A stretch of 64,000 nt of DNA, taken from positions 51,097-115,096 of the forward strand of contig JAIXHJ010000014.1 in NCBI GenBank assembly GCA_030145845.1, given 5' to 3'. The notes below the pieces were generated by a model, which saw only the letters and a program-made list of their open reading frames with translations, searched no databases and was not told where the DNA came from. The position numbers and the translations under genes were made by a program. The stretch comes from Pseudomonadota bacterium (GTDB taxonomy: Bacteria; Pseudomonadota; Gammaproteobacteria; Pseudomonadales; Oceanobacteraceae). This document shows, piece by piece, positions 38,438 through 46,379 of this stretch. Numbering within the stretch: position 1 is the stretch's first letter; each line of letters starts with the position of its first letter.

Positions 38438-38583
38438 TTGGTTAAGTTTGCGGCAAAAAATGCTGATCTGATCAGAAAACAGACAGATTGTTGTTGTCAG
38501 CTGATTAAACAGCACAAGGCTTATGCAATTGGTTGGTCTGGGGCAAGAAAAAATACTGAAGGGAGGGATAAGGAATTGACGCT

Positions 38584-38623
38584 GATGCACCAATATTGTG
38601 CTATGTGTCAATATTGGTGCATC
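38584..38623. promoter_or_regulatory. Candidate NtrC enhancer (paired sites in a 15-bp perfect inverted repeat)
   Basis: GATGCACCAATATTG (38584-38598) and its exact reverse complement (38609-38623) are separated by 10 bases. Each arm with the adjoining bases fits the NtrC operator TGCACC-N5-GGTGCA: 38586-38602 reads TGCACCAATATTGTGCT, and 38605-38621 is an inverted, weaker copy. The centres lie about 185 and 200 bases upstream of the predicted sigma54 start, a normal enhancer distance. Confidence 0.6.
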
Positions 38624-38655
38624 GGTGTGGGCTGTAATGGGGAGTGCGGTAACGC

Positions 38656-39090
38656 TCAGGCGGCTTCAGCGGCGAGGTTACGGATCTTTTCCACCATCGC
38701 CCGCAGACCATTACCACGGGTCGGACTCAGGTGTTTGAGCAGGTCGATGCTGCCGAAGTAAGCATCAATATCGAAGGCCAGGATATCGGCGGCGGATTTG
38801 CCATTGTAGGCCGCCAGCACCACGCCCAGCAGGCCGCGGACGATGTGAGCATCGGAATCGGCTTCAAAAGTCAGGATGCCATTGCTGCTGGCGCTGTCGA
38901 TCCATACCTGGCTCTGGCAGCCACGCAGCAGATAGTCTTCCGTCTTTTTACTGTCTGCCATGGCCGGCAGCTGCTTACCCAGATCAATGATGTATTTGTA
39001 GCGTTCTTCCCAGTCGTCAAAGAAACCCAGGGTGTCGAGAATATCGTCGGTGGTGATATCCGTACCGAACGGGTTCGGGGTTAAAGCCAT
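38656..39090 (-). CDS. SufE/CsdE-family sulfur-acceptor protein
   Basis: 144 residues. It accepts persulfide sulfur from a cysteine desulfurase for Fe-S assembly. The active Cys58 lies in LLRGCQSQVW. DDWEERYKYIIDLGKQLP at the start and HLSPTRGNGLRAMVEKIR near the end are typical. No desulfurase gene adjoins, so SufE or CsdE cannot be chosen. It lies 9 bases after dapC in the same direction, probably one operon. Confidence 0.92.
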   Translation of the reverse strand: MALTPNPFGTDITTDDILDTLGFFDDWEERYKYIIDLGKQLPAMADSKKTEDYLLRGCQSQVWIDSASSNGILTFEADSDAHIVRGLLGVVLAAYNGKSAADILAFDIDAYFGSIDLLKHLSPTRGNGLRAMVEKIRNLAAEAA

Positions 39091-39099
39091 GGGACCTCC

Positions 39100-40293
39100 T
39101 TACAGGGATTCAACAAAGGTTCGGATACGCTGCGCCGCTTCGGCGCATTCTTCCACACTGGCAACCAGCGCCATGCGCACGCGGTTTTTACCGGGGTTAA
39201 TGCCGTCCACCGTGCGCGACAGATAAGAGCCGGGCAGCACGGTCACATTCTGTTGTGCGAACAGCTGCTGGGCGAAGGTCTCATCATCCACCGGGGTACT
39301 GGCCCAGAGATAGAAACCGGCTTCGCTCTGCTGCAGCGGCATAACCGGGTTGAGGATATCGATCACGGTGCGGAATTTCTGCGTATATTCGGCCCGGTTC
39401 TGCGCCACATGGGCTTCATCGCCCCAGGCCGCGATGCTGGCGTACTGAGTCTGCAGTGGCATGGCGCAGCCATGATAGGTGCGGTAGAGCAGAAATGGTT
39501 TCAGCAGACTGGCGTCGCCGGCAACAAAACCGGAGCGCAGGCCCGGCAGGTTGGAGCGTTTGGACAGGGAATGGAAGACGATGCAGTTACGGTAGTCGTC
39601 ACGGCCCAGTTGTGCACAGGCCTGCAGCAGTCCCATTGGCGCTTCTTTACCGTCGACATAAATTTCGGAATAGCACTCGTCGCTGGCGAGAATAAAGTCG
39701 TAGCGGTCAGCCAGTTCGATCAGTTTGCGGAAATCGTCGAATTTCAGCGTTGCTCCGGTGGGGTTACCCGGCGTGCACAGGAACAGCAGCTGGCAGTCCT
39801 GCCAGACACGTTCCGGTACCGCGTCATAATCCGGATTGAAGCCGTTATTCTCCAGGCAGGGCAGGAAATAGGGTGTAGCACCGGACAGGTAGGCCGCGCC
39901 TTCGTAAATCTGATAGAAGGGGTTCGGTGACAGCACCAGCGGGTTGGCCGCGCTGCGGTCGATGGCGGCCTGGGTAAAGGCAAAAATGGCTTCGCGGGTG
40001 CCGTTAACCGGAATGACCTGGGATACCGGATCGACCACATTGAGGCGGAAACGTCTGACCAGCCAGTCGGCGATGCTCTGGCTGAGTTCCGGCAGCCCCT
40101 TGGTGGTCGGATAGTTTTCCAGACAGTGGATATTGCTGATCAGCGCCTGCTGCACGAATTCCGGTGACGGATGCTTGGGCTCACCGATGGACAGGGCAAT
40201 ATGAGGAAGCGCATCGTTGGCTGTCACCGCGCCTTTCAGGCGGGCCAGTTTTTCAAACGGATAAGGCTGTAATTTCGACAGATCAGGGTTCAT
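39100..40293 (-). CDS. dapC: Succinyldiaminopimelate transaminase
   Basis: 397 residues, a fold-type I PLP aminotransferase. Predicted to make N-succinyl-2-amino-6-oxopimelate from/to succinyl-diaminopimelate in lysine and peptidoglycan precursor synthesis. The PLP lysine is Lys245 in HSLSKRSNLPGLRSGF. LSIGEPKHPSPEFV, LENYPTTKGLPELSQSIADWL and CTPGNPTGATL follow the DapC subgroup rather than aspartate aminotransferase. The name rests on pattern only. Confidence 0.87.
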   Translation of the reverse strand: MNPDLSKLQPYPFEKLARLKGAVTANDALPHIALSIGEPKHPSPEFVQQALISNIHCLENYPTTKGLPELSQSIADWLVRRFRLNVVDPVSQVIPVNGTREAIFAFTQAAIDRSAANPLVLSPNPFYQIYEGAAYLSGATPYFLPCLENNGFNPDYDAVPERVWQDCQLLFLCTPGNPTGATLKFDDFRKLIELADRYDFILASDECYSEIYVDGKEAPMGLLQACAQLGRDDYRNCIVFHSLSKRSNLPGLRSGFVAGDASLLKPFLLYRTYHGCAMPLQTQYASIAAWGDEAHVAQNRAEYTQKFRTVIDILNPVMPLQQSEAGFYLWASTPVDDETFAQQLFAQQNVTVLPGSYLSRTVDGINPGKNRVRMALVASVEECAEAAQRIRTFVESL

Positions 40294-40400
40294 ACCGTAC
40301 CACAGGTCAGTTCAGGGACATTTAGCTCAGGTCAGGGCGACCTCGGCGCAGTATAACAGCATGTTGTGCTGCGCTCCCGTTCAATGCTCTGTGCTCAGCC

Positions 40401-40460
40401 AGGGTGTCGGTCAGGGTGTCGGTCAGGGTGTCGGTCAGGGTGTCGGTCAGGGTGTCGGTC
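40401..40460. repeat. Five perfect tandem copies of a 12-bp unit
   Basis: The unit AGGGTGTCGGTC is repeated five times without a mismatch in the non-coding gap between dapC and the cytochrome lipoprotein gene. Being a multiple of three, it reads open as GVGQ on one strand and DRHP on the other, but no gene is supported. Confidence 0.95.
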
Positions 40461-40484
40461 AGGAGGCCGGAAAACCCGCAGCCA

Positions 40485-40511
40485 TAAAAAAAGCAGGCCG
40501 CAGCCTGCTTT
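40485..40511 (-). terminator. Rho-independent terminator of the HzsA-related gene
   Basis: Read leftward: AAAGCAGGC (40511-40503) and GCCTGCTTT (40498-40490) around a 4-base loop, then a continuous T-run (complement of 40485-40492). Confidence 0.85.
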
Positions 40512-40536
40512 GGGGTGAGGGTAAGACGCTGGAGGA

Positions 40537-43500
40537 TCAGCAGTCTTTTTCGTCACCGTCGCTGCCGGGGCGGCTGCGGTCATCTCTGCTGTCGTCAGCT
40601 GACGAGTCGTCTTCTGAGCTGTCATCCTCTGAGGCATCGTCATCGTAGCTGTCATCATCGCTGCTGCCGGCATCACTGTCATCACTGACGGTTTCGTCAT
40701 CGTCAGTATCTGCCGCTGCCCCCGGCAGGCGGTCGCCGTTGTCCAGCCATTCGCTGATCAGACGCAGTTCCTCGGCTGACAGCATATCGCTGTGGTCGAC
40801 GCGCGGACCTTCACCATCCGGATCAAACAGATAGGTATCGTGGTCAGGGTCATTGCCAAAGACTTCATAGAAGTTGGCCGACTCCAGCGCCCCGTCTTCT
40901 GACATCAGGATGCGGTCGTAGCAGGTAAAGCAGTCGTTGCCGGGTTCATCCGCAAACGGGAAGCCGGACTGACGGGCGCAGCGCGAGCTGTTCACCGGAG
41001 CGAACTCATTGGCCAGATACATATAGCTCTGCTGCACGCTGAACAGCTGCTGATAGGACATAACGCTGTCGGCATCGGCGGCAATGCCGTCCCAGGTCAG
41101 ATCAATGGATGTTGCGCCGGAGTTATCGTGACAGGCGACACAGCTGCGGCCTGAGCTGTCACGGCCATCTTTTTCCCACAGCGGCTGAATATGCTGCAGA
41201 TACTCCACACTGGCAACGCAGTCGGCACTCCAGTCATTGAGACAGGCAGAGCTGGCCGGTGCGGTGGTGTCGAGGTTGCTGTAGCTGTAATCAATATCTG
41301 CCGCCGGTGCACTGATGCCGCTGTCAGTCCAGTTGTCGCGGTACGTCACGTCGCTGCTGACCGGATCAACCTGGTCGCGGTAATAGGCCATGGCTTCGGC
41401 CATGGTCTGACCGGCCGCCGTTGCCCGGATATCCGGGTTGGCATTGCTGAACGGGGCGCCGGCGTAATCTGCACCCGGGTTGACCACAGAGTCCGGCTGA
41501 TATTCCAGGGTTTCACCGGCGGCGACGGACAGCAGGTCTTCAGCCATGTCGGCGAAGTAGCTGTATGCATAGCCGTTGCCTTTGCTGGCAATGGCTTTCA
41601 GCCGGGCATTAACCACTTCCATGCGGAAGCCGGTATCGGCAGGTACCTTGAAGAGGGCAGAACCGTCCGGATTAACCTCGGCATAGCCGATCAGGGTATC
41701 CACCTCATCGCCGGCGGCGAGAATGCGGATAAAGCGTTCGCTGCGTTCATCCATCGGGTTCAGCGACAGGTCCGCCAGCGCTTCGATGCCACCGGCCGCC
41801 GCTGCCATATCGGTACCCTGCCATTCGTAAATGCTGCGGATATTGACCACACCATAAGGGCTGCTGAGCGGTTGTTCCGGCTCAGTGTAGGAACAGTCTT
41901 CATCATCATTGAAGTCGTTCAGCAGAGCGGCCAGTGCGGTGGCTTCTTCGCGCAGGGCAAAGCTGACCGAGCACTGACTCAGCAGTTCTTCACCACGGCT
42001 GAGGGCGTCGCTGATGGTGGCCGTAATATAGGCACCATTGGCTTCGTTCAGCCGGGCGGCAATCCACTGGTGAGAAAGAATATAGAAGGCGTTACCTTCC
42101 GGTGCCGTTTCTAAATTACCCAGCCAGCTTGAAGTACAGATGGCCGCATCTTCGCTGACTTCGCCGGCGTTGATTTCCGGCCAGGCGACCTGCAGGGCCG
42201 GTACGCTGGCGTACACATTGTGGGTTTTCCAGTAGCCCTGACCTGAGTAACAGCTGCCGGCCGTCGGGTATTCCGGTTGTGTGGTGCCGGAACCGTCATC
42301 GTCACAGGTATCATCGCTGCTGCAATCATCGTCGCCGCCACCGCTGGAACCATCGTCGGTGCTGCCGTCGTCATCGTCGCCGCCACCGGTTGAACCATCG
42401 TCGGTGCTGCCGTCGTCATCATCGCCGCCACCGGTTGAACCATCGTCGGTGCTGCCGTCGTCATCATCGCCGCCACCGGTTGAACCATCGTCGGTGCTGC
42501 CGTCGTCGTCATCGCCACCACCGGTCGAACCATCGTCAGTGCTGCCGTCGTCATCATCGCCGCCACCGGTTGAACCGTCATCGGTGCTGCCGTCGTCATC
42601 GTCGCCGCCACCGGTCGAACCGTCATCGGTGCTGCCGTCGTCGTCATCGCCACCACCGGTGGAGCCATCGTCGGTGCTGCCGTCGTCATCGTCGCCGCCA
42701 CCAGTTGAGCCATCGTCGGTGCTGCCGTCGTCATCGTCGCCGCCACCGGTGGAACCATCGTCAGTGCTGCCGTCGTCGGTATTGTCTTCTTCAGTCGGAT
42801 CGTCGGCATCCTCAGATACCGGGTTCAGATTCAGACTGGCGATGCTGTAGGGGTAAGCCACTGCCACGTCGGAATAAACCACGCCGGATTTACCGGTAAT
42901 CACTGGCTGGCGGGTGTTGCTGTCCGGATCATAGGTCCACACACCATAACGCGCGTCGACATCGTCATAGCTGGTGGCGGTGGTACAGGGCGTGGTCAGG
43001 GAACTGTTGCGGGCCAGACACTGGGTCCAGCTGATCAGCATACGGCTGCTGCCGTCACGGTAAGGCCAGAATGAGCTGTACCAGCCGGCGGTGGATACTT
43101 CTTCCGGGTAAATGCTGACGCCACCACCGGTATAGGATTCGGTGGTCAGGCTGCTGGCGGAATCGGTGGCCGTTGCCTGGATGCTGATGGTGTCGTCTTC
43201 GGTCAGCAGCACCACATCACCGCCCTGCAGGGATTGCCCGCTGTGGGCAATCAGCGCGGCCACATGACCATCACTGTCCTGCACGACATTCAGCAGGCGC
43301 AGGCCGGTGCCGGAACTGGCAACGGTTTTATTGGCCAGCACATCTTCTTCCCCGCTTTCACCGTTCAGGTAGACCAGACTGAAGGTCTTGCTGCTGTCGG
43401 TGGAGGTGGTGCGGATAAATACCAGTCCGCCCTCAGCCAGAGGCGTTGGATGGGTATCATCGGCACTGCCGGTGGTCAGTTGTTCAGGATCGCTGCCATC

Positions 43501-44040
43501 GGCGGCAACACGGTAGAGCAGGGAGTTGGCATCATCGGCAGTGCCGCTGCTGCGCGTTGAGGCAAAGACAATATCGCCGCTGGCGGTATAGGCGGGCGTG
43601 GTGTCATGGCCGCTTTCGGCATCGCTGTCGTCGCTGATAATGCGGCGCACACTGCCGTCGCTGAAATCGTATTGGTAAATATTCCAGCTGCTGTCAGCAG
43701 TACGGGCAGAAAACAGCATGGTGCTGCCATCCGGCGCAACATTCAGGTCGCGTACATCGTATTCACTGGTGCCCAGTGCCGTGGCCAGGATTTCTTTATC
43801 ACTGGCATCGGAAGAAACCCGTTGGCGCACCAGCAGTTCCGCGCCGCCCTGATAGGCCAGTGCCGTGGTGCTGGTTGTCTCTGTCAGCGAGCGCTGTACA
43901 TATGCAAATGGTACGTCACTGGCAACTGCAGTGCTGCTGTCGCTGCCGGCGTCCACTCCGAGATCTCCGCCGCAGCCGCTGATTGCCAGACTGCTGAACA
44001 GAATGCCGGAGGAACAGAATTTTAATATGGCTGAATTCAT
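40537..44040 (-). CDS. HzsA-related c-type cytochrome lipoprotein with acidic tandem repeats
   Basis: 1167 residues, lipobox ISGC (Cys23). Parts: a PD40/TolB-like beta-propeller region (about 60-410, e.g. GDIVFASTRSSG); ten 15-residue acidic repeats (DDGSTDDGSTGGGDD, about 422-570); a Cys-flanked domain starting CYSGQGYWKTH (about 597-715) of the GYWKNH type seen in secreted proteins; a hydrazine-synthase-alpha-like region (VVNIRSIYEWQG...GYAEVNPDGSALFKVPADTGF); one haem-binding CVACH (about 967); a degenerate CFTCY (about 1038); and an Asp/Ser-rich tail. Probably a surface or periplasmic redox protein. No anammox function is implied. The ATG has GGGTGACAGGAA upstream. Confidence 0.78.
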   Translation of the reverse strand: MNSAILKFCSSGILFSSLAISGCGGDLGVDAGSDSSTAVASDVPFAYVQRSLTETTSTTALAYQGGAELLVRQRVSSDASDKEILATALGTSEYDVRDLNVAPDGSTMLFSARTADSSWNIYQYDFSDGSVRRIISDDSDAESGHDTTPAYTASGDIVFASTRSSGTADDANSLLYRVAADGSDPEQLTTGSADDTHPTPLAEGGLVFIRTTSTDSSKTFSLVYLNGESGEEDVLANKTVASSGTGLRLLNVVQDSDGHVAALIAHSGQSLQGGDVVLLTEDDTISIQATATDSASSLTTESYTGGGVSIYPEEVSTAGWYSSFWPYRDGSSRMLISWTQCLARNSSLTTPCTTATSYDDVDARYGVWTYDPDSNTRQPVITGKSGVVYSDVAVAYPYSIASLNLNPVSEDADDPTEEDNTDDGSTDDGSTGGGDDDDGSTDDGSTGGGDDDDGSTDDGSTGGGDDDDGSTDDGSTGGGDDDDGSTDDGSTGGGDDDDGSTDDGSTGGGDDDDGSTDDGSTGGGDDDDGSTDDGSTGGGDDDDGSTDDGSTGGGDDDDGSTDDGSSGGGDDDCSSDDTCDDDGSGTTQPEYPTAGSCYSGQGYWKTHNVYASVPALQVAWPEINAGEVSEDAAICTSSWLGNLETAPEGNAFYILSHQWIAARLNEANGAYITATISDALSRGEELLSQCSVSFALREEATALAALLNDFNDDEDCSYTEPEQPLSSPYGVVNIRSIYEWQGTDMAAAAGGIEALADLSLNPMDERSERFIRILAAGDEVDTLIGYAEVNPDGSALFKVPADTGFRMEVVNARLKAIASKGNGYAYSYFADMAEDLLSVAAGETLEYQPDSVVNPGADYAGAPFSNANPDIRATAAGQTMAEAMAYYRDQVDPVSSDVTYRDNWTDSGISAPAADIDYSYSNLDTTAPASSACLNDWSADCVASVEYLQHIQPLWEKDGRDSSGRSCVACHDNSGATSIDLTWDGIAADADSVMSYQQLFSVQQSYMYLANEFAPVNSSRCARQSGFPFADEPGNDCFTCYDRILMSEDGALESANFYEVFGNDPDHDTYLFDPDGEGPRVDHSDMLSAEELRLISEWLDNGDRLPGAAADTDDDETVSDDSDAGSSDDDSYDDDASEDDSSEDDSSADDSRDDRSRPGSDGDEKDC
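42330..42775. repeat. 45-bp in-frame tandem repeat array inside the cytochrome gene
   Basis: About ten units with an exact 45-base period (GTGCTGCCGTCGTC recurs every 45 bases from 42360 to 42765). Differences between units are almost all silent (GTC/ATC, GCC/ACC, GGT/AGT), so the 15-residue repeat is conserved at protein level while the DNA drifts. Confidence 0.95.
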
Positions 44041-44450
44041 TTCCTGTCACCCTTGATGCCCAAACCGGGGGTGATCGTATTGTGTCATTCTGGTGGTCTG
44101 AAACAGGGACGGTGGTCACAAAGTCATGGACGCAGCGGGGCGCTTTTCAATATTGTGAACCAGTGCTGATTACGGAAAAACAGCGGATTCAGTGGTCAGG
44201 AGCCGGGTGGGATTAAATAATTATGCGGCGGTTTTTTCACGGCATAAATCGGCCGATTTTTTTCCGCCGTTAACATTTTTTTCTGCGTTTAAACGGAAAA
44301 AAGGCGGCCGCTGTTTCTGCCGCGCTTTGCGCCATGCTTTTTCAGATTGCTGTGCGTGTCTTATGTGGAACGACTGTTAATTCAATAACCGGCGGCCATT
44401 TGCGACATAAGTCAGGGGCCGCCTGTTACCGGCTAGCGTAAAACTGACGC
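44041..44450. other. Intergenic region without a gene
   Basis: 410 bases upstream of the cytochrome gene and downstream of the AgmX-like gene. It is AT-rich with several T-runs and a near-perfect hairpin around CGTTTAAACG (about 44276-44302). A 7-bp inverted pair GGCGGCC/GGCCGCC flanks 44391-44424. A 62-residue frame (44192-44380) has no start signal and odd composition; I do not accept it. Confidence 0.5.
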
Positions 44451-45377
44451 TCAGCTTGGAATCAGCACAAAAGTGTACTGTACCCGGGTTGGCGCTACTT
44501 TTTCTTCACCGAAGTTAATGGCACCTACCCGGGCCAGCATTTTCCGCTCAAGTTCGGGCATGGCCAGATCACTGCGGATCAGTTTCAGGCCGGAAACCGA
44601 ACCATCCGGTTCCACCACCAGTTCAAACACAAATTTACCGCTCAGGTCCGGGTGATCCCTGAGTGCTTTGGCATACAGGGCATAGACACTGCCTTTGGTG
44701 TTTTCAATGGTACGGCGGATGCTTTCCATATCGCGCCGGCCGCGGGCGCCTTCACTGTAACTGCCTCCTTCATCCGGCAGGTCGAGATAGGCAATCGGGC
44801 TGTCAACGGCGGTACCCTGATGGCTGCCTAGGGCTGCGCCCTTCACCTGCATATCGGTGTCCGCATTTTTCAGACCGCCACTGCTGGTGAGGTTTTCCTC
44901 GCCCAGCGTTGAACGGTTATTGGCACGCACTTCACCGCCTTTAACCGACAGGTTTTTATTCTGCAGCTTACTGACATCAACCTGCTTGCTGAGTGCACTC
45001 AGAGAAGACAGAGCTGCCAGTGCTTTGGCCGGTGCCTGACCGCCGGATTTGGGTACCGGCTTCTGTGCCGCCTCCACCGGTTCCTGTTTTTTCGGTTTGG
45101 GTTTTGGCGGTGGCGGGACAAATTCTTCCACCGGTTTGGAAATTTCCGGCATTTCCGGAGCTTCCAGCAGAACTTTTGTCCGCACTACCGGCTTCTGTTC
45201 TATCTGGCCAAAATGCACGTCCCAGGTAGGGAGAAATGGCACCGCAATAAACAATACCAGCAGAATAATGCCGGCATTACGCAGCAGGCGGATAAAGCGC
45301 TGGTCACTGTCGTGGTTAACATTCCACGGCAGTGCCAGCTCAAGCGACATATGGTGGTGATGGGCAGAGGCTGACAT
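44451..45377 (-). CDS. TonB-like protein with AgmX/PglI C-terminal domain
   Basis: 308 residues: cytoplasmic N-terminus, one membrane helix (about 31-50), a Pro/Lys-rich spacer (VPPPPKPKPKKQEP), a low-complexity stretch (about 120-200) and a C-terminal beta domain (IENTKGSVYALYAKALRDHPDLSGKFVFELVVEPDGSVSGLKLIRSDL...FGEEKV...YTFVLIPS). The C-terminus fits the AgmX/PglI (GltJ/GltG) group better than true TonB, which ends differently. It probably spans the periplasm and transmits motor force. Last gene of the operon; its ATG directly follows the ExbD stop. Confidence 0.88.
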   Translation of the reverse strand: MSASAHHHHMSLELALPWNVNHDSDQRFIRLLRNAGIILLVLFIAVPFLPTWDVHFGQIEQKPVVRTKVLLEAPEMPEISKPVEEFVPPPPKPKPKKQEPVEAAQKPVPKSGGQAPAKALAALSSLSALSKQVDVSKLQNKNLSVKGGEVRANNRSTLGEENLTSSGGLKNADTDMQVKGAALGSHQGTAVDSPIAYLDLPDEGGSYSEGARGRRDMESIRRTIENTKGSVYALYAKALRDHPDLSGKFVFELVVEPDGSVSGLKLIRSDLAMPELERKMLARVGAINFGEEKVAPTRVQYTFVLIPS

Positions 45378-45881
45378 CTATTCGCCCTCCCCGGTCAGTG
45401 CCGTGGCCGCGACCTGATTCACCGCCAGCGATACGTCGCGGAAACCATAAGCACTGCAGGTGGTCATCACGGCTTTGAGCAGATCATAGGGAACCGACTG
45501 GTCGCCCATAATAGTGACCTGACGGCCGATCTTCTGCTCAACTTCGGTCAGTTCACCGCTTTCTGCTGCGAATGCCTGCAGGGCTTCCGCCAGTGGTTTG
45601 CTGATGCTGCCGGGCTTGCGGTCGACATCGGCGACGGCAACGATTTCCTCGTTGTCGATGGTGATAAATTCCTGACCGACATTAATCACCAGCTGACCGT
45701 GGAGTACACCGTCGGCATTGGAGTCGGGCAGTTTGACGAAATTGGCTTTGGCCAGCTCCTGACTTTCGCCGGTATTCATCAGCAGGAAAAACACCAGGAT
45801 GGTAAAAATATCCATCAGCGACGTCAGGTTCAGGGTCGCCGTTTTGGTGGTTCTGCGCTGAATAAAGCTTTCTGAGGCCAT
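45378..45881 (-). CDS. ExbD/TolR-family protein with intact proton-carrying Asp
   Basis: 167 residues: short cytoplasmic N-terminus, one membrane helix (about 22-40, LMDIFTILVFFLLMNTG) and a periplasmic domain. Asp24 lies at the position of the essential ExbD/TolR proton-pathway Asp. With the MotA/TolQ-like subunit it should form a proton-driven motor. It lies 6 bases after the other ExbD gene and abuts the AgmX-like gene. Confidence 0.9.
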   Translation of the reverse strand: MASESFIQRRTTKTATLNLTSLMDIFTILVFFLLMNTGESQELAKANFVKLPDSNADGVLHGQLVINVGQEFITIDNEEIVAVADVDRKPGSISKPLAEALQAFAAESGELTEVEQKIGRQVTIMGDQSVPYDLLKAVMTTCSAYGFRDVSLAVNQVAATALTGEGE

Positions 45882-45887
45882 ATCAAC

Positions 45888-46379
45888 TTACCGTTTCTTA
45901 TCCCCGAGGGAGATTTCAGGGAAGAGTTCTACTTCGACCATGCTGGCAGCCAATACCGTTTTATAGGATTTAATGGCATCCATGGTGGATATCAGCGCCT
46001 GATAATTCACCTTTTTGTCCGCAATAATGGTCGCATCTTTTTTATCGCTTACCTGATCTTTCAGGTCGCGCATCAGCATGGATAAAGCGCGGTAATCGTA
46101 GCCTTCTTCCGTCTGCGGAATTTTCTTCAGCAGTTTTCCGGTCGGGAAATAGACTGCGAAACCACTTTTATCGACCACGACTTCCAGCTGGGACTGGCTG
46201 AGCTCAGCCGCTGATGCCCCGCCACTCAGTTCGGGAAGATTGATATCCAGCACCCGGATTTTAGTAAAGGTCAGACTGAGCAGCAGCACAGGCACCAGTA
46301 CAATCATCAGGTTCATGAATGACGTAATGTCGATATCATTTTCTTCCGTCACCCGACGGTTAATCTTGAAGGAAGACAT
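45888..46379 (-). CDS. ExbD/TolR-family protein with Asn in place of the proton Asp
   Basis: 163 residues with the ExbD layout: N-terminal INRRVTEENDIDITSF, one membrane helix (about 21-37, FMNLMIVLVPVLLLSLT) and a periplasmic domain (RVLDINLPELSGG..., then DKKDATIIADKKVNYQALISTMDAIK). In the usual F-I-D-V-M position this protein reads F-M-N-L-M, so Asn23 replaces the proton-carrying Asp. It probably pairs with the Asp-bearing ExbD encoded next. Its ATG overlaps the stop of the TolQ-like gene. Confidence 0.88.
   Translation of the reverse strand: MSSFKINRRVTEENDIDITSFMNLMIVLVPVLLLSLTFTKIRVLDINLPELSGGASAAELSQSQLEVVVDKSGFAVYFPTGKLLKKIPQTEEGYDYRALSMLMRDLKDQVSDKKDATIIADKKVNYQALISTMDAIKSYKTVLAASMVEVELFPEISLGDKKR

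Larger units (their letters stand above)
38327..38655. other. Gene-free control region of the NCS2 permease gene
   Basis: 329 bases between sufE-like and permease genes. Besides the sigma54 promoter and the NtrC-like sites it has two CAATTGGTT words (about 38436 and 38526). I looked for a purine riboswitch and saw none. A rightward open frame from 38438 runs into the SufE-like gene and is judged spurious. Confidence 0.6.

Noticed and set aside
38584..38623. The 15-bp inverted repeat as a terminator of the SufE-like gene
   Set aside because: There is no T-run on the leftward strand after the stem, and the arm sequence matches NtrC sites.
38327..38655. Purine riboswitch before the NCS2 permease
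   Set aside because: No conserved purine-aptamer core or terminator switch could be found; the features fit sigma54/NtrC control instead.
38438..38761. 107-residue rightward frame opposite the end of the SufE-like gene
   Set aside because: It runs through the promoter and enhancer region and the antisense of a clear gene; no start signal.
42330..42775. Regular repeat array as a CRISPR
   Set aside because: The units adjoin with no spacers, lie inside a coding frame and code for a protein repeat. No cas genes are present.
42281..42850. 189-residue + strand open frame full of VEPSSVLPSSSSPPP repeats
   Set aside because: It is the antisense of the acidic-repeat array; the period and composition come from the real gene on the other strand, and no start signal is present.
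40537..44040. True hydrazine synthase (anammox)
   Set aside because: Only one intact c-haem motif, no partner subunits and no anammox gene context; similarity is to the broader HzsA-related group.
44451..46379. TonB-ExbB-ExbD as an iron-uptake energiser
   Set aside because: There are two ExbD genes, TPR scaffolds and an AgmX-type C-terminus, no TonB-dependent receptor or Fur box nearby, so an uptake role is the weaker reading.
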